Assembly: GCA_015179125.1 (NCBI GenBank)
Contig: WHVA01000119.1
Coordinates: 124,001 to 188,000 of the forward strand
Length of the DNA stretch: 64,000 nucleotides
Origin: Gautieria morchelliformis
Taxonomy: Eukaryota > Basidiomycota > Agaricomycetes > Gomphales > Gomphaceae
Direction: 5' to 3'
A program made the translations under genes and the position numbers. Below, piece by piece: positions 10,720-21,072 of the stretch. Position 1 is the stretch's first letter, and each line of letters starts with the position of its first letter. The notes beneath the pieces are model-generated. The model saw nothing but the letters and a program-made list of their open reading frames with translations. It had not been told where the DNA came from and ran no database searches.

Positions 10720-13306
10720 CAGTTGAAACATTCAGCCCAGCGCTCTCACTGCACCTTGTTGAAGCCTACACATGCTTCTGCTGCCAGTCCCTGCTGGTCC
10801 CAACATCCATGCCAGGACAGGCAAAGTCAAATGAGGTCAAATCTCATGAGAAAAGCAGGAACCGAGAGGAACTCGTTGTTGCAGCCGTTGTGATTTACAG
10901 AGCGCATCAGGCTCAAAGTGACGCATCAGGCTCAAAGTGACGCATCAAATGCATCTCATTATGAGGCTTGAAAGCGATTTGGCTACCGACAGGCTGCTGA
11001 ACTTGCTGAGCAACAATATTTCCTTAAAACCGGGAAGCACATTCATGTTGATCATAACACAGTGCGACGGCGCGAGCAAGAGTTGACGCAAGCATCAAAG
11101 GATGCCAGTTTCGAGACAAGCGCACACCTCACACGCAAGCAGGAAGACGTGGTTGTCGCTTATGCCATTGAAGTTGCCAACAGAGGCTTCCCACTGAACC
11201 TTCGGAGGATTCGAGAGATTGCGGACAAGATCCTACAAGCAGCAAACCCAGACCACCCTGGTGTCAGGGTGAATTGGGCGCATTGTTTCGTTCATGAGAG
11301 GTATGCTGATCGCCTTTCTGCCTATTGGTCATGGCCGCTTGAGTCAGTTCGTGGCCAGGCAGCTAATCCCTTCAATATCAAGATGTTTTATGATGTCCTG
11401 TGGCAGGAGAATGATAATTGTGGCGGGTTTGAACCACAAAACATATATGGAGGAGATGAGAGTGGATTGATGTCAGGAGTTGCACAGAAGGAGAGAGTAA
11501 TAGGTGGCAAGGGGAAGAAGATCCAGCATCAGAAGCAAGAGACTAATCGTGAAAATACAACGGTCATTGCGACAATTTGCGCAGATGGCAGCGTGTTGAG
11601 ACCGATCGTGATATTCAAAGGGAAGCACTATCAAGTGAAGTGGTTACAGGAGAACCCTACTGAGGCTTCGTGAGTCACATATTGTTTTAGTTGAACGTAT
11701 GCCGACAATGTCTTCAACATTGGTTACTCTCTCAAGGGCTGGACGGATGGCGAGCTGGGACTTCTCTGGATCCAATGGTGAGACTAGAGCAAAGGCATGC
11801 GGAAAGCCTCGCCTCCTTCTCATGGATGGACATGTCTCTCACTACAAACTCGAAGTGCTCGATTATGCCATTGCTAACAAGATCTCACTCATTTGCTATC
11901 CCGCACACACAACGCACATCTTGCAGGGTCTCGATGTTGCTTGCTTTGGAGCGTTCAAGACTTATTGGGCTCAAGAGACCCTTCATTTTGAACGGAGGAC
12001 AGGAGAGAAGGTCATGAAATCTAATTTTCTCAGCCCTCTCGCAGCTGCGTAGAAGCGGACATTCGTTCCAAGCACAGTCAAGAGTGCATTTTCAAAGACA
12101 GGCATTTATCCATTCAATCCTGATGCCATTTCACCTGAACAGCTGGACCCTAGTAAGGAGACATCGACAAAGGCTCCACTCCCACTTCCTACCATCCCAT
12201 CCCCTGTTCAAGCGATGGTGGAAGGACCTTCCATTCGAGCGGTCCTGGCTTCGGAGTCCTCACAATCAGTCCCTAAGGTGCCGGTTTTTTATACTCCAAT
12301 GAAGACACACACCCTCCACATTGATCCAAGGCTCCTGGCTGAGGCGAAGATGAACAAAGTGCTTGAGGCACATGAAACAACATCTTTCTTGACAAGCTCA
12401 TCCCCGATCTACTCTGCTTTGGAGGTTCCAATGGCACCGTTCTCAGCCATCGAAGCACCAACAGATGTGTCAGAGATGCTTACCTGGGAACCCGACTCAG
12501 AACAGTCAGCAGTATTTCAGATGAAGCTGGCTGACACTCAGTATGAACTCGACGTGATGAAGGAGCACCTTCTCACCGAACGCACCCAACTTGTGTTGGC
12601 CGGGATACACGTAAATAGGCTTAGGGACCACCTGTACAAAAAAGAAGAGAAAAGCAAAAGTAAGAAAAAAGAGAAGCTGATGGGGGATGGCTTACCACGG
12701 CTCCTCACCGATCCCAGATTTCGCAGCGCCGTGAAGGACCACGAAGAAGCTAAAGAGGCGGAGAAGATTGATAAAGAAGTGAGGAAAGTGGCACGGAAGG
12801 AGCAGGTCAAGGCGAAGAAGAACTGGGAGGAGGAAGCGGCCAAAATTGCAGAGGAGAATCGCATCAGAATAGCAGCTTATGCGGGCGAGTTGCTGGCCTG
12901 GCAAAGAGAGAGCGAGCTGGTGAAAAGTGAGCGGCAGCGACCCAGATGGCTTAAACCAAAGCGACCCACCAAGATCCCGGCCCCTCCAAAGCTTTATGTG
13001 AAGAAGCGCGCCCCCAGAACGACCGCCATTGATCCAGAGGACAAGAGTAGCGGCTCAGAGAGTGACGAGAGTGAGGACGAGTGATTTCCCACGGGTGTTT
13101 CAGACACCCGTTTCGAGCTCCGAGTCCCTTCATGACTGGGGCTCACATTTATTACATTCCTCAGTTATAATTTGATAGATTAGACCTATAGGCAGCAGTA
13201 AAATATGGTGCTATAATATACTCCGATTTTTTGAAGAATTTAGGACAGCACAGGGGATGATGAATGATAAATCCATTTTTGCTGTTTCAAATGACGGTGG
13301 AAAACT
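10720..13306 (+). mobile_element. Pogo/Fot1-like DNA transposon inserted in B1 gag
   Basis: Homology to B2 stops at about 10719 and resumes at about 13307, and a transposase lies between. The ends read CAGTTGAAAC (left) and CAGTTTTCC on the complement (right). TA follows the right end, as expected for pogo, but the left TA is missing, matching the deletion at that junction. The boundaries are approximate. Confidence 0.7.
10942..13084 (+). pseudogene. Pogo-like transposase (CENP-B HTH plus DDE_1)
   Basis: The N-terminal psq-type helix-turn-helix reads KRFGYRQAAELAEQQYF, just after an in-frame TGA at 10969-10971 (expected CGA). A CENP-B-type HTH (LTRKQEDVVVAYA, ANRGFPLNLRRIREIADKI) follows at 11135-11330. 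The catalytic residues are D in YGGDESGLMSG (about 11445), D in LLLMDGHVSHY (about 11820) and D in LQGLDVACFGAFK (about 11930). A frame break lies between 11673 and 11699 and a stop at 12050. The C-terminal 290 residues (12215-13084) are open, with a Lys/Glu coiled coil and an acidic tail (SGSESDESEDE). Inactive as it stands, but the tail is long and intact. Confidence 0.85.
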
Positions 13307-14706
13307 GTATCATTCATGTGATACCGTCGTATGGCTCCTGCACACTTTCCAGCTGGTCCAGTATGCCCTGGCCCTCAGTTGGGGCCATGGATTGGTTGCG
13401 CGGTTGTGATGTCACGTGGGCCATGTCAGTGTATGCTCTCACCGGGACCGGGGCTGGGTCTGGCTCTGGGCCGGGCGTCTCAGGTGCGTGGGTCTCTGGC
13501 GGGGGTGTGTGATGCGTGTCACCCGTCAGTCCTGCGTTGCGCAGGTGCAGCCTGCTATTGTAGGCTGCGCACACTTGTTGTGCATCCTGTACGGCACGTG
13601 TGAGCAGCTCATTGGGCTGCCGGTCAGTGTGGCCTTGTGCCACGGCGGCTGCAGTGTTCTGCGCTAACAGCTTGAGAGCCCGTGTGTGGCGACGTGCCAC
13701 ACTGGCTTCTTTCTTTTGCCAGTGTGCAGCCTCGAGCTCTACGCTCTGTCATGGTCTCAGAGTCAGGCTCTGAGACAACCTGTTCCCTGACAATCTGTTG
13801 GATCGTCTTGCGGCTGCTCGTTGGTGCAGCCGGCTCCGCATGCAATTCACTTATGAATCATACGTCTTGTTCGACAGGGGCGGCCGGTGACGGCATGCAT
13901 CATCGGTCCTGCTCCTGTCGTCGTTGGTCATCGGGGGGGTGAGCCTGTTTGCTCGCCGCGGTGCGGAGCGCGCTCCTGACGGACGCTATGGGCTCTTCAT
14001 GTGAACGAAGGGCTTCTTGTACGTCTTCTAGTGACGCCACGTCCCTTTGTCAGATCTCCTCTGTTTGGCAGAGTTCCTTCCTGAGCTGCATGAGGGACGT
14101 CGCAATATCATTGAGACGCGATGATATGTTCTCATGCTTATGGCCTATGAGCATGTTTCGGTGCAGTGCGTCTTGTACTTGCTTGGCCATCACGTCCACC
14201 GTCTCGTCGTTGATGCTGTGATTCCTCGAGCTTTTGTGACTCAAGCTCGATTATTCCGAGGCTTTCCCATCATCGTCGGGTGCTCATCTTTTGGGTTGTC
14301 ATTCCCCTTCAGGGACGACGGTTGTCGCTTGACTCTGTGAGCGGTGGGCTGAGTTCTGGCTTCGAGATCGTATCGAAGCATTCCCTGCTCTTGAGGCTCT
14401 GCCGTTGGATGACGGTGAGACGTCTCTACCCTTGCCCTTGTCTCGGGGCCAGGGGGAGTGGGGCGGGGAAGCCAGATTATTGTCCATCGGTGTCCCATCT
14501 TCGGCCACGCTGGGTGACACGTGGTCGGGTCCTTGCTCGTCCTCAATTGGGGGGATGAGCGCAATGAGATCTAAGATCTCTCCGTCTTCTGGTGTCCTGG
14601 ACTCTTGGTCCAGGGTAGCGTCAGCCATTGTGTGGCTAGGCTGCGCCTGGGGGGTTGTCCGTGAGCTAGAGGCTCGCGTCCTTCTTCGACTGCATGGAAT
14701 CATCAC
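13307..14706 (-). pseudogene. B1 5' gag-like ORF
   Basis: Minus frames at 14706-14299, 14244-14050, 13845-13624 and 13700-13314 give a low-complexity protein starting MMIPCSRRRTRASSS, with TPEDGEILDLIALIPP, a helical segment and the C-terminal block EPYDGIT. The last frame stops at TGA (13314-13316 on the complement), where B2 reads DGITRMI, so CGA became TGA. The B2 equivalent is 43682-45099. Being first after the 5' LTR it is either a separate small ORF or the Gag N-terminus. Confidence 0.7.
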
Positions 14707-14847
14707 GCTCGCAGTTGACAGTAGGGGGGCCTACTGGATGATGTTCGACGGTAAACAGCCGTTGACGTCGCGATCTTTTTCAAGATCGCATGGATTTCCA
14801 CGATTCAGTTGTTCGCTTGGAAAACAACTGCAGGAAGTTCAAAAAGG

Positions 14848-15058
14848 TGTAAGATTGTGAATCTTATGGCCTTGTGTCACAAGGGCAAGCGGAACTCAAC
14901 CAATATGTGGTAATTCCATGTGCTACGTAGTGACAGTTGTAAGGTAAGATCTGGGGAACCGCCGTGCAGTTCCCACACAAGAACTGTACAGTGCTTATCT
15001 AAGCAGTCCAGTAGCACACATTGCCTTAAGGGCAATGTGGGTAAATGTCGTATTTACA
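14848..15058 (-). repeat. B1 LTR (5' LTR of the minus-strand element)
   Basis: The partner of 1794-2004, followed by the TSD tgtac. The primer-binding side (14830-14847) reads CCTTTTTGAACTTCC on the minus strand and does not begin with TGG, so it does not look like a standard tRNA 3'-end complement. Confidence 0.93.
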
Positions 15059-15063
15059 TGTAC

Positions 15064-15384
15064 CTTAATAACATACTCATCTACTCCGACGACCTGGTCA
15101 AACATAGGGAACACGTCCGTGAAGTATTGCGGCATCTTCAGAAACACGACCTCTACGCCAAACCTGATAAATGCGAATGGCACTGTGACTCCGTGGAACT
15201 CCTTGGGTATATGCTCTCTACCGATGGATTTACCGTGTCCAAAGACAAAGTCCAAACAATCTGCAATTGGCCCGAACCCCGGAAGGTCAAAGACATACAG
15301 TCCTTCCTCAGCTTCGCCAATTTTTACTGCCATTTTATCTTCAATTATTCCAACATCACTGTTCCCCTTTTTAGATTAAAATGT
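15064..15384 (+). pseudogene. Gypsy A reverse transcriptase, second segment
   Basis: Reading resumes directly after the TSD of B1 with LNNILIYSDD, the RT active-site box with N in place of the usual D. VELLGYMLSTDG and a conserved NYSNITVPL follow. It joins in frame with codon 1791-1793. The segment ends at 15384 where an unrelated AT-rich repeat begins. The YLNN in place of YLDD means the catalytic aspartate pair is absent in this copy. Confidence 0.85.
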
Positions 15385-16440
15385 TAATTAGTGCCTTTTT
15401 ATCAAATGAAATCTGTTGCTTAGTGGTTGAAACCACTATATTCGCCTCCCCTCTGTGTGCTGACTAAGCTCTTCGGGGTGCGTACAACACTGATGAATGA
15501 GGGTCACGTGACCGTGTCATCAGAAGAACAGTGTCGATCCAAGGGATAGTCAAATCAAAAGCGTTCGCTTTTAAGGTAGTATAGAGTAAACAGTGATAGT
15601 AGACTCTCAACGAAGATTTGGAATAAACTGTTAAGAACTGAGCTCTGTAACTATCAAACAAGATTACAGCAATTTCAGGAGGCAGAAAATATCGATTCTG
15701 GATAATTTTGTTCATACATTCGTGCTAGCTATTTATACTATTTTAGTAGTAAGTACTAGTACTCAAGATACTAGATAAATGGGTCGGGAAGGCTGTTTGT
15801 AACTAGGGAGTGACTAATTAATAGTCATAATGTCATGGGGTGATGGGGATGATGTTAGGATTCTCTGGGCTTTGGAGCAAGGGTCTATACCTAGTATACA
15901 AAGCCCCTGTCAACATAATACTGAGATAATAGCCAGTGAGACGTGTCATGGAGCTAGAATAGAGAATGATACTATATTTGCCCTGCCTAGCATAAATGCT
16001 AGGCTTGGAGATGGGGCCGCTGTCTCTGTGCCTCTCTTGTGTGGCAGCTGATTGAGTATATGTGTTGCAGATGACTTTCTCAGGTCACTCCACAACACCC
16101 TGTACCCCTGCGCAGTCTACTATTCTCTGCGGCGTTTGGTGCCCGTACCCCTCGGTACCTATGGCCTGGCGCCTGTTGACGTCATGGCTGATACCATCAC
16201 CCGATAGGCGCGCCGTCCCTGATCGACCGCACGTGGCCGACGCTCGAACTCCTGTATACTACCCGATCTATGGGTAATATAGCGTGTCGTAAGATTCGTG
16301 TGATCGTCGTTTGCGCCGACGTCTATCGTGAATGTAGTTTGTGTTTCTTTTGATTGTTTTTGTTTTGATTTTCTCTTCTTTTTTTATTAGTTTCTTTTTA
16401 TATAAATGATTTGAGTAAGATAATTGCGTTTATCACAACA
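15385..16440 (+). repeat. Dispersed repeat D, plus copy (probable 5'-truncated LINE tail or LTR) in gypsy A
   Basis: It separates the A RT end from RNase H. About 15628-16440 matches, in reverse orientation, the joined sequence 34117-34826 plus 45458-45537 around B2, including ggggccgct, ctgcggcgtttggtgcc, and the end attgcgt.tatca.aaca. In the other copy the upstream neighbour is LINE ORF2, so D is best read as a LINE 3' region. The TG..CA ends keep an LTR possible. The left 240 bp (15385-15627) are unassigned. Confidence 0.6.
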
Positions 16441-17968
16441 CCCTCACTTGGCTTACCTGTAAAGGCACCCCATGGGCATTTACCGAAGAGTACCGAAAGT
16501 CCTTCAATTACCTCAAGGAGGCTTTCACTTCAGCTCTGATCCTGTCACACTGGGTTCCTGACCGACCTATGGTCGTGGAAACCGATGCCTCGGATTATGC
16601 CCTCAGCGTGATTCTGGCTCTGTTCAATGATGCAGGGGAACTACATCCCGTCGCCTTCCACTCTCGGACATTTTCCGGTGCCGAACTCAATTACAATGTC
16701 CACGATAAAGAGCTACTGGCGATCTTTGAAGTGTTTCAACGTTGGAGACATTACTTGGAGGGCTCTGGCTCCCCTATCGACGTTGTCACTGATCACAAAA
16801 ACTTGGAGTATTTTTCCACCACTAAGTTGCTAACCCGACAACAAGCCCGCTGGTCCAAGTTCCTCTCGCAATTTAACCTCATTATTCGCTTCCATCCCGG
16901 AAAGCTTGGTACAAAACCCAACGCTCTAACTAGACGATGGGACGTCTACCTTAAAGAGGGAGGTAATGACTACGGCTCAGTCAATCCGCAAAACTTCCGA
17001 CCGACTTTCACTAATCAACAACTATCGGAATCACTCCGGGCAACTTATCTGCTTGCACCCATCCTCCGAGCAAGCACGATGATGGACTCCGAGAAGCTTC
17101 ATGCCGACATCTTAGCCAATCTGGCATCCAACCCCGTTGCCTGCCCGCATCTTGGTGATAGTTCCGACCCAAGATGGACACAAACCGACGATGGCTTTCT
17201 ACGCCATGACGGCCACATATACATTCCCAATGCCAACGATCTCCGGCTCCAAGTACTCCAGTATAAACATGACCATGTACTCTCGGGACACTTCGGCCAA
17301 AACAAGACCCTTTCTCTGATCCACCGGGAATACACCTGGCCCGCAATTCGGTCTTTCGTCATCGACTTCTGCAAGTCTTGCACCACTTGCTCCCATTCGA
17401 AGTCCCAGCGTCACCGGCCCTATGGCACCCTCAAGCAGCTCCCAATACCTGAGCAACCATGGAATTCCATCTCTATGGATTTCATCAAGCAGTTGCCCAC
17501 ATTCTTGGGATTCACTGCGATCCTCGTGGTAGTCTGCCGCTTAACCAAGCAGAGCATCTTCATTCCAACGTACGACACGATCACTTCCGCCGACCTAACC
17601 CGCCTGTTTGTCTTGCATGTGTTCTCAAAGCACGGTGTCCCAAGCCATGTGACATTGGACTGAGGTTTGGAATTCGTATCCCACTTCTTCCGTTCCCTCG
17701 GCAAAGCTCTCGACATAAACTTGCATTTTACCTCCAGTTATCACCCCGAAGGTGATGGTCAAACCGAACGTGTAAACCAAACTCTTGAACAATATCTCCG
17801 GGTTTCTTGCAACTATCAACAAGACAATTAGTCTGAGTTCCTCCCACTTGCCGAGTTTGCGTACAATAATGCTCCCAGCACCACCACCGGCATTTGGCTG
17901 TTCTTTGCCAATAAAGGCTACACTTGACAGTTCACCCTGAAAGGGACCTCACTTCCTCTCAGGCCCAA
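16441..17968 (+). pseudogene. Gypsy A RNase H and integrase core
   Basis: RNase H is shown by VETDASDYALS, a downstream ELLAIFE and VVTDHKNLEYF (about 16570-16815). The integrase zinc finger has two histidines (HVLSGH) and CKSCTTC. The core shows SMDFIKQLP, then D at VTLD and E in QTERVNQTLEQ. Two in-frame stops fall in the core: TGA at 17661-17663 after VTLD, where CGA would restore the family consensus, and TAG at 17829-17831, where CAG would. Both fit C-to-T change. The frame is lost near 17925, where a 42-bp repeat and an inserted segment begin. Confidence 0.85.
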
Positions 17969-18498
17969 TGTCAGGGGACACCCTGTTTCCCATTTCCAGT
18001 TCTGACACCGCACCCAGTTCCGACTCCATTTCCAACTCCGCTTCCGTTTCCGATTCCATCTCCGCCTCCGCTTTCGGAAATGATTCCGCTTCTGGGAGAA
18101 CTTCCACCAGTTCTGTTCGCCTTGCCAGTTCCACTCCAATTTCCGACTTCCACTCTCGGAACAGTGTCGGAAATCAAGCGGCTCGCGTAATAGGTGGCAT
18201 CAAGGGTCGATCAAGGGTCAGGGTGGTCAAGGAGATGCAGGGTTGATGGCGGGTGCCAAGTGTTGTCCCTGGCTGCGCAGTGTAGTATAATACGGGCTCG
18301 CTGACATTGGGGGTCCTTAGACTTTTCTCTTTGGATTTCCCCTTGTCAGGTGAGAATCCCCTCTCTTGTATACTCTGTTCATTTATACATACTTTGGATT
18401 TCCCCTTGTCAGTTGTGTGGTAGTGTGATCTCCACAACCAGCCAGGGTTGCCCTTACAGTTCACCCTGAAAGGGGCCCTCGCTTCCTCTCAGGCCCAA
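17927..18498 (+). repeat. 487-bp segment flanked by a 42-bp imperfect direct duplication
   Basis: The integrase sequence at 17927-17968 is repeated at 18456-18498 with about three differences. Between them, 17969-18455 starts with TG and ends with CA, is rich in TTCC hexamers and holds two copies of a 21-bp sequence (CTTTGGATTTCCCCTTGTCAG, near 18332 and 18393). The TG..CA ends suggest an LTR remnant, but a 42-bp duplication is far longer than the 5-bp TSDs seen elsewhere in the window. Template switching or unequal repair are alternatives. Confidence 0.6.
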
Positions 18499-19071
18499 GG
18501 CTTCGCAGTCGACCTTGACCAGCTTCACACTGCCTTGAAAGAGCAAATCAAATCCACTCAATCTTGGTACCAGGTCTCAGCTGACATGCGTCATGTTCCT
18601 GCCCCTGAGTTCGCGATTGGATCCTTAGTGTTTGTAAAAGCGCAGTTCTTACGGACAACCCGGCCCTCGAAGAAGCTGGCTGAAAAGTACCTCGGCCCCT
18701 TCGAGATCATTGGCCAGCCCAGATCCCAAGCTTACATCCTACGGCTTCTGGACAGCCTTCGGGCAGTCCACCTGGTCTTCCATGTCTCAATGCTCGAACC
18801 CGCGACCCCGAACACCATCCCAAACCGGGTTCAGTCTCCGCTGCCTCCAGTCAAGATTGATGGCGAGACAGAGTACGAGATTTCACCTTGACTCCAAGAT
18901 CGACCAACGCCGCAGACCTTGTAACCTCCTATACCTCGTCTGATGGGCTGGTTATGAAGGTACCGATGAGGAAACGTCATGGGTCCTCGTGACCGAGCTC
19001 GGCCATGCATCCGAGATCGTGATGGATTTCCACTCAGCCTACCCTTCCAAGGCTGGACCATGGGTTCCTTG
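18456..19071 (+). pseudogene. Gypsy A integrase C-terminus with chromodomain
   Basis: After the inserted segment the protein continues with FTLKGALASSQAQ, a GPFEIIGQP box typical of the integrase tail, and HLVFHVSML. A one-base frameshift near 18890 then leads into a chromodomain (LLYLV.WAGY, followed by SWVLVTELG). Its conserved Arg codon is TGA at 18940-18942. The frame ends at PWVP* (19071). Chromodomains at this place target chromovirus integration to heterochromatin; this copy cannot be translated intact. Confidence 0.8.
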
Positions 19072-19289
19072 AACCCGAGCTTCGGCTCCCCCGTTTCTCT
19101 TCACTCATTATATGGTCACTTTCTTAGTTAGACACAAACACTCTTTTGCTATGTTTTATCTCAGCCGTCTTGCCAAATAGCTACACTTGTAGTTCTCGGC
19201 CCCAGATCCGTCCCCTCATTCCCTGTTCCATTCTTTCACTCCCATTTCCAATTCCGAACCCCAGACAAAAACACCAAGAAAAAAGATTC
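19072..19289. other. Non-coding, 3' of gypsy A chromodomain
   Basis: TC-rich sequence with cccgaaccc-like patches directly after the A stop. No gene was seen. It is probably element 3' untranslated sequence. Confidence 0.4.
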
Positions 19290-19890
19290 ACATTATTCCG
19301 AAAAAACATTAGTAGTCTCGTCCTCTCTCATAGTCGCATCCCCGTCCGCATCCATTCCATCATCATTCCCTGATTCCGCATCCAAACCCCCATTCCTCGT
19401 ATCATCTGCATACCTGTCTCCATTTTCCAACCCCGAACCCGTATCCATCTCTGCTCTTTCCCCTTCCTTATCCTCTTTCTCCTTTCCCTTTTCCCTGCTT
19501 CCCGAACCCGATCCCCCCACGAACCCGAACCCTTCCCAATCCGCACCCAAACCCGAACCCCACACCCCGGCTTCTTCAGCCACACCTGTCCACCATTGAA
19601 CCCGTTTGCTGAGTCACAAGTTTTGCCGATGAGTCCTCTCGGCAAACTCCAGTATTCCCTGGAGCGTATCGTGCATGCGCTCGAAGAGCGCATTCAGTTG
19701 AGCAAGATGCTCCCGAATGGCCACCAAGGCCTGATCTCCCGAAGGCCCATTAACTTGGGCCACCTGGCCTCAGTAGGCAGTCCTGACCCCTTTCAGGATC
19801 CCGATCCCAAAGGACCCGCCTTGATCTCAACCAACGGCTTGATTCCCGTCGGCTTCACTGTGTTTTGGAACCCTTCAAGACTTTGGTGTT
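19290..19890 (-). pseudogene. Possible C-terminal part of the antisense ORF of gypsy A
   Basis: On the minus strand a helical, coiled-coil-like stretch (ALVAIREHLAQLNALFERMH, about 19650-19720) leads through an in-frame TGA into a Gly/Asp/Glu-rich acidic tail (19583-19293). Composition and direction fit the C-terminus of the coiled-coil/Zn2Cys6 ORF at 30431-31370, from which it is separated by younger insertions. The connection is inference; there are frameshifts near 19790. Confidence 0.35.
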
Positions 19891-21072
19891 AGAGCTAACG
19901 CCTTGGTCTATCAGAACGTGTCATATACACTACTGGCGTAATGAATAACAAACTATTAGTTTGTAGGTTCGAGGACGACTATCGGGGTCCAAGTATTCCA
20001 AAAAGAGAGGAATGGCTTTCGCAGGAGAGTTTGTAAGTGGGCTGACCCAATTAATGTCAACGCACTGCAATAAACGAGTGACTGGTTTTTGGGTAGTGAC
20101 TTGTGAAAGTCTCTGAACAGGAAAATCGACTGATCAGATCATCTCGGGTATTGGAGTGGTAATTGGCAAGAAAATTGATTGACAACCTCACTCTGCAGAA
20201 TTTCACCTACACTAGAGGCATATGAAGATTTTCTGGTCTGAAAAACTGTTCAAAAAACCGTAAAGATATTCCAATTTTTTTTAGTGTTTTTAATGTGAAA
20301 AACTTGGACAAAATTTTGTGTTTTTATTAGAATTTGTTGAGCAAGAAAATTTTAAAAGATTTTAAAGTTTTTTGCAGGGTTTTTTATGTCTTTTTATAAG
20401 TTTCTTTGTGAAAACACAAAGAAACCCTGAAAAAACCCTGAAAGAAACTTTCAATTTTTTTCCAATTTTCTTTCTCAACAAATTCCAATAAAAACACAAA
20501 ATTTTATTATAGTTTTTTTATATACAAAAAAAAACACTAAAAATATTTGGAAAATCTTTACAGTTTTTTCAACAGTTTTTCAGACAAGAAAACTTTTATA
20601 TGCCTGGAGTGCTAGAGGGTTAGTCTGGGTGGCTAAGTAGAAAAGCAACTACTTAACTGAGAATTAATACACTAAGCAAGTGTAATAACCCTAGCTGGGG
20701 TGAGCAGCCTGGTAAGCTGTGCAAGCTTGGCAAGTCACACAAGGTGCGTTGGATAGAAGATGGTAGATTGGCTGATGAAAAGGCAGGCAAAAGGGCCTCC
20801 TTTTATATTGTAATGTACATGAGCTTAGTAAGCAGGTAGAACCTTCTATCTATTAATGGAATGGGGGAGCAGCTTGTGGAAGCTGGAAGAAAGTATAGGA
20901 AGGTTCTGGGTGTTTCCAGATCACTCACAGTGTTTCCTACCAATCACAGCTTGATTTGTCAGGAATGACTCACTGATCAGAGGCATGTGACTTGGCATAG
21001 CTTGGTTGAGTTATGTACTCCTGACTCTCCAAGATGTGCCTGGTTTGGTTGAGTCACTGAGGCTGTACCTTC
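19891..21072. other. Unassigned AT-rich block hosting a MITE and the copia element
   Basis: No ORF longer than about 70 aa makes sense here. The block continues after the copia element (28118-28348). An 8-bp direct repeat gactttgg borders 19888 and recurs at 28124-28131, which might mark an insertion boundary, but no matching terminal inverted repeats were found. Confidence 0.4.
20210..20611. mobile_element. Foldback MITE with CACTA-like ends
   Basis: A 402-bp, very AT-rich near-palindrome. The left end cactagaggcatat pairs with the complement of the right end (cactccaggcatat), and pairing continues inward almost to the centre, so each arm is nearly 200 bp. Both sides carry cta (20207-20209, 20612-20614), a 3-bp TSD. 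CACTA termini with a 3-bp TSD are features of the CACTA/EnSpm superfamily. It has no coding capacity. Confidence 0.7.

Larger units (their letters stand above)
1794..15058 (-). mobile_element. Ty3/gypsy chromovirus 'B1', complete but decayed, inserted in element A
   Basis: Two 211-bp LTRs (1794-2004, 14848-15058), both TG..CA, are flanked by the perfect 5-bp TSD tgtac (1789-1793 and 15059-15063). The pyrimidine run directly right of the left LTR (about 2005-2017) is the complement of a polypurine tract, so the element reads on the minus strand. Order on that strand is LTR, 5' gag-like ORF, Gag, protease, RT, RNase H, integrase, chromodomain, ORF3, LTR. The element holds E1 (7518-9267) and a pogo transposon (10720-13306). 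I count about 15 differences between the two LTRs by eye, nearly all transitions. Confidence 0.92.

Noticed and set aside
15628..16440. Repeat D as a clean solo LTR
   Set aside because: TG..CA ends fit, but no matching 5-bp flanks were found for either copy, and one copy continues from LINE ORF2. Kept as an unresolved repeat.
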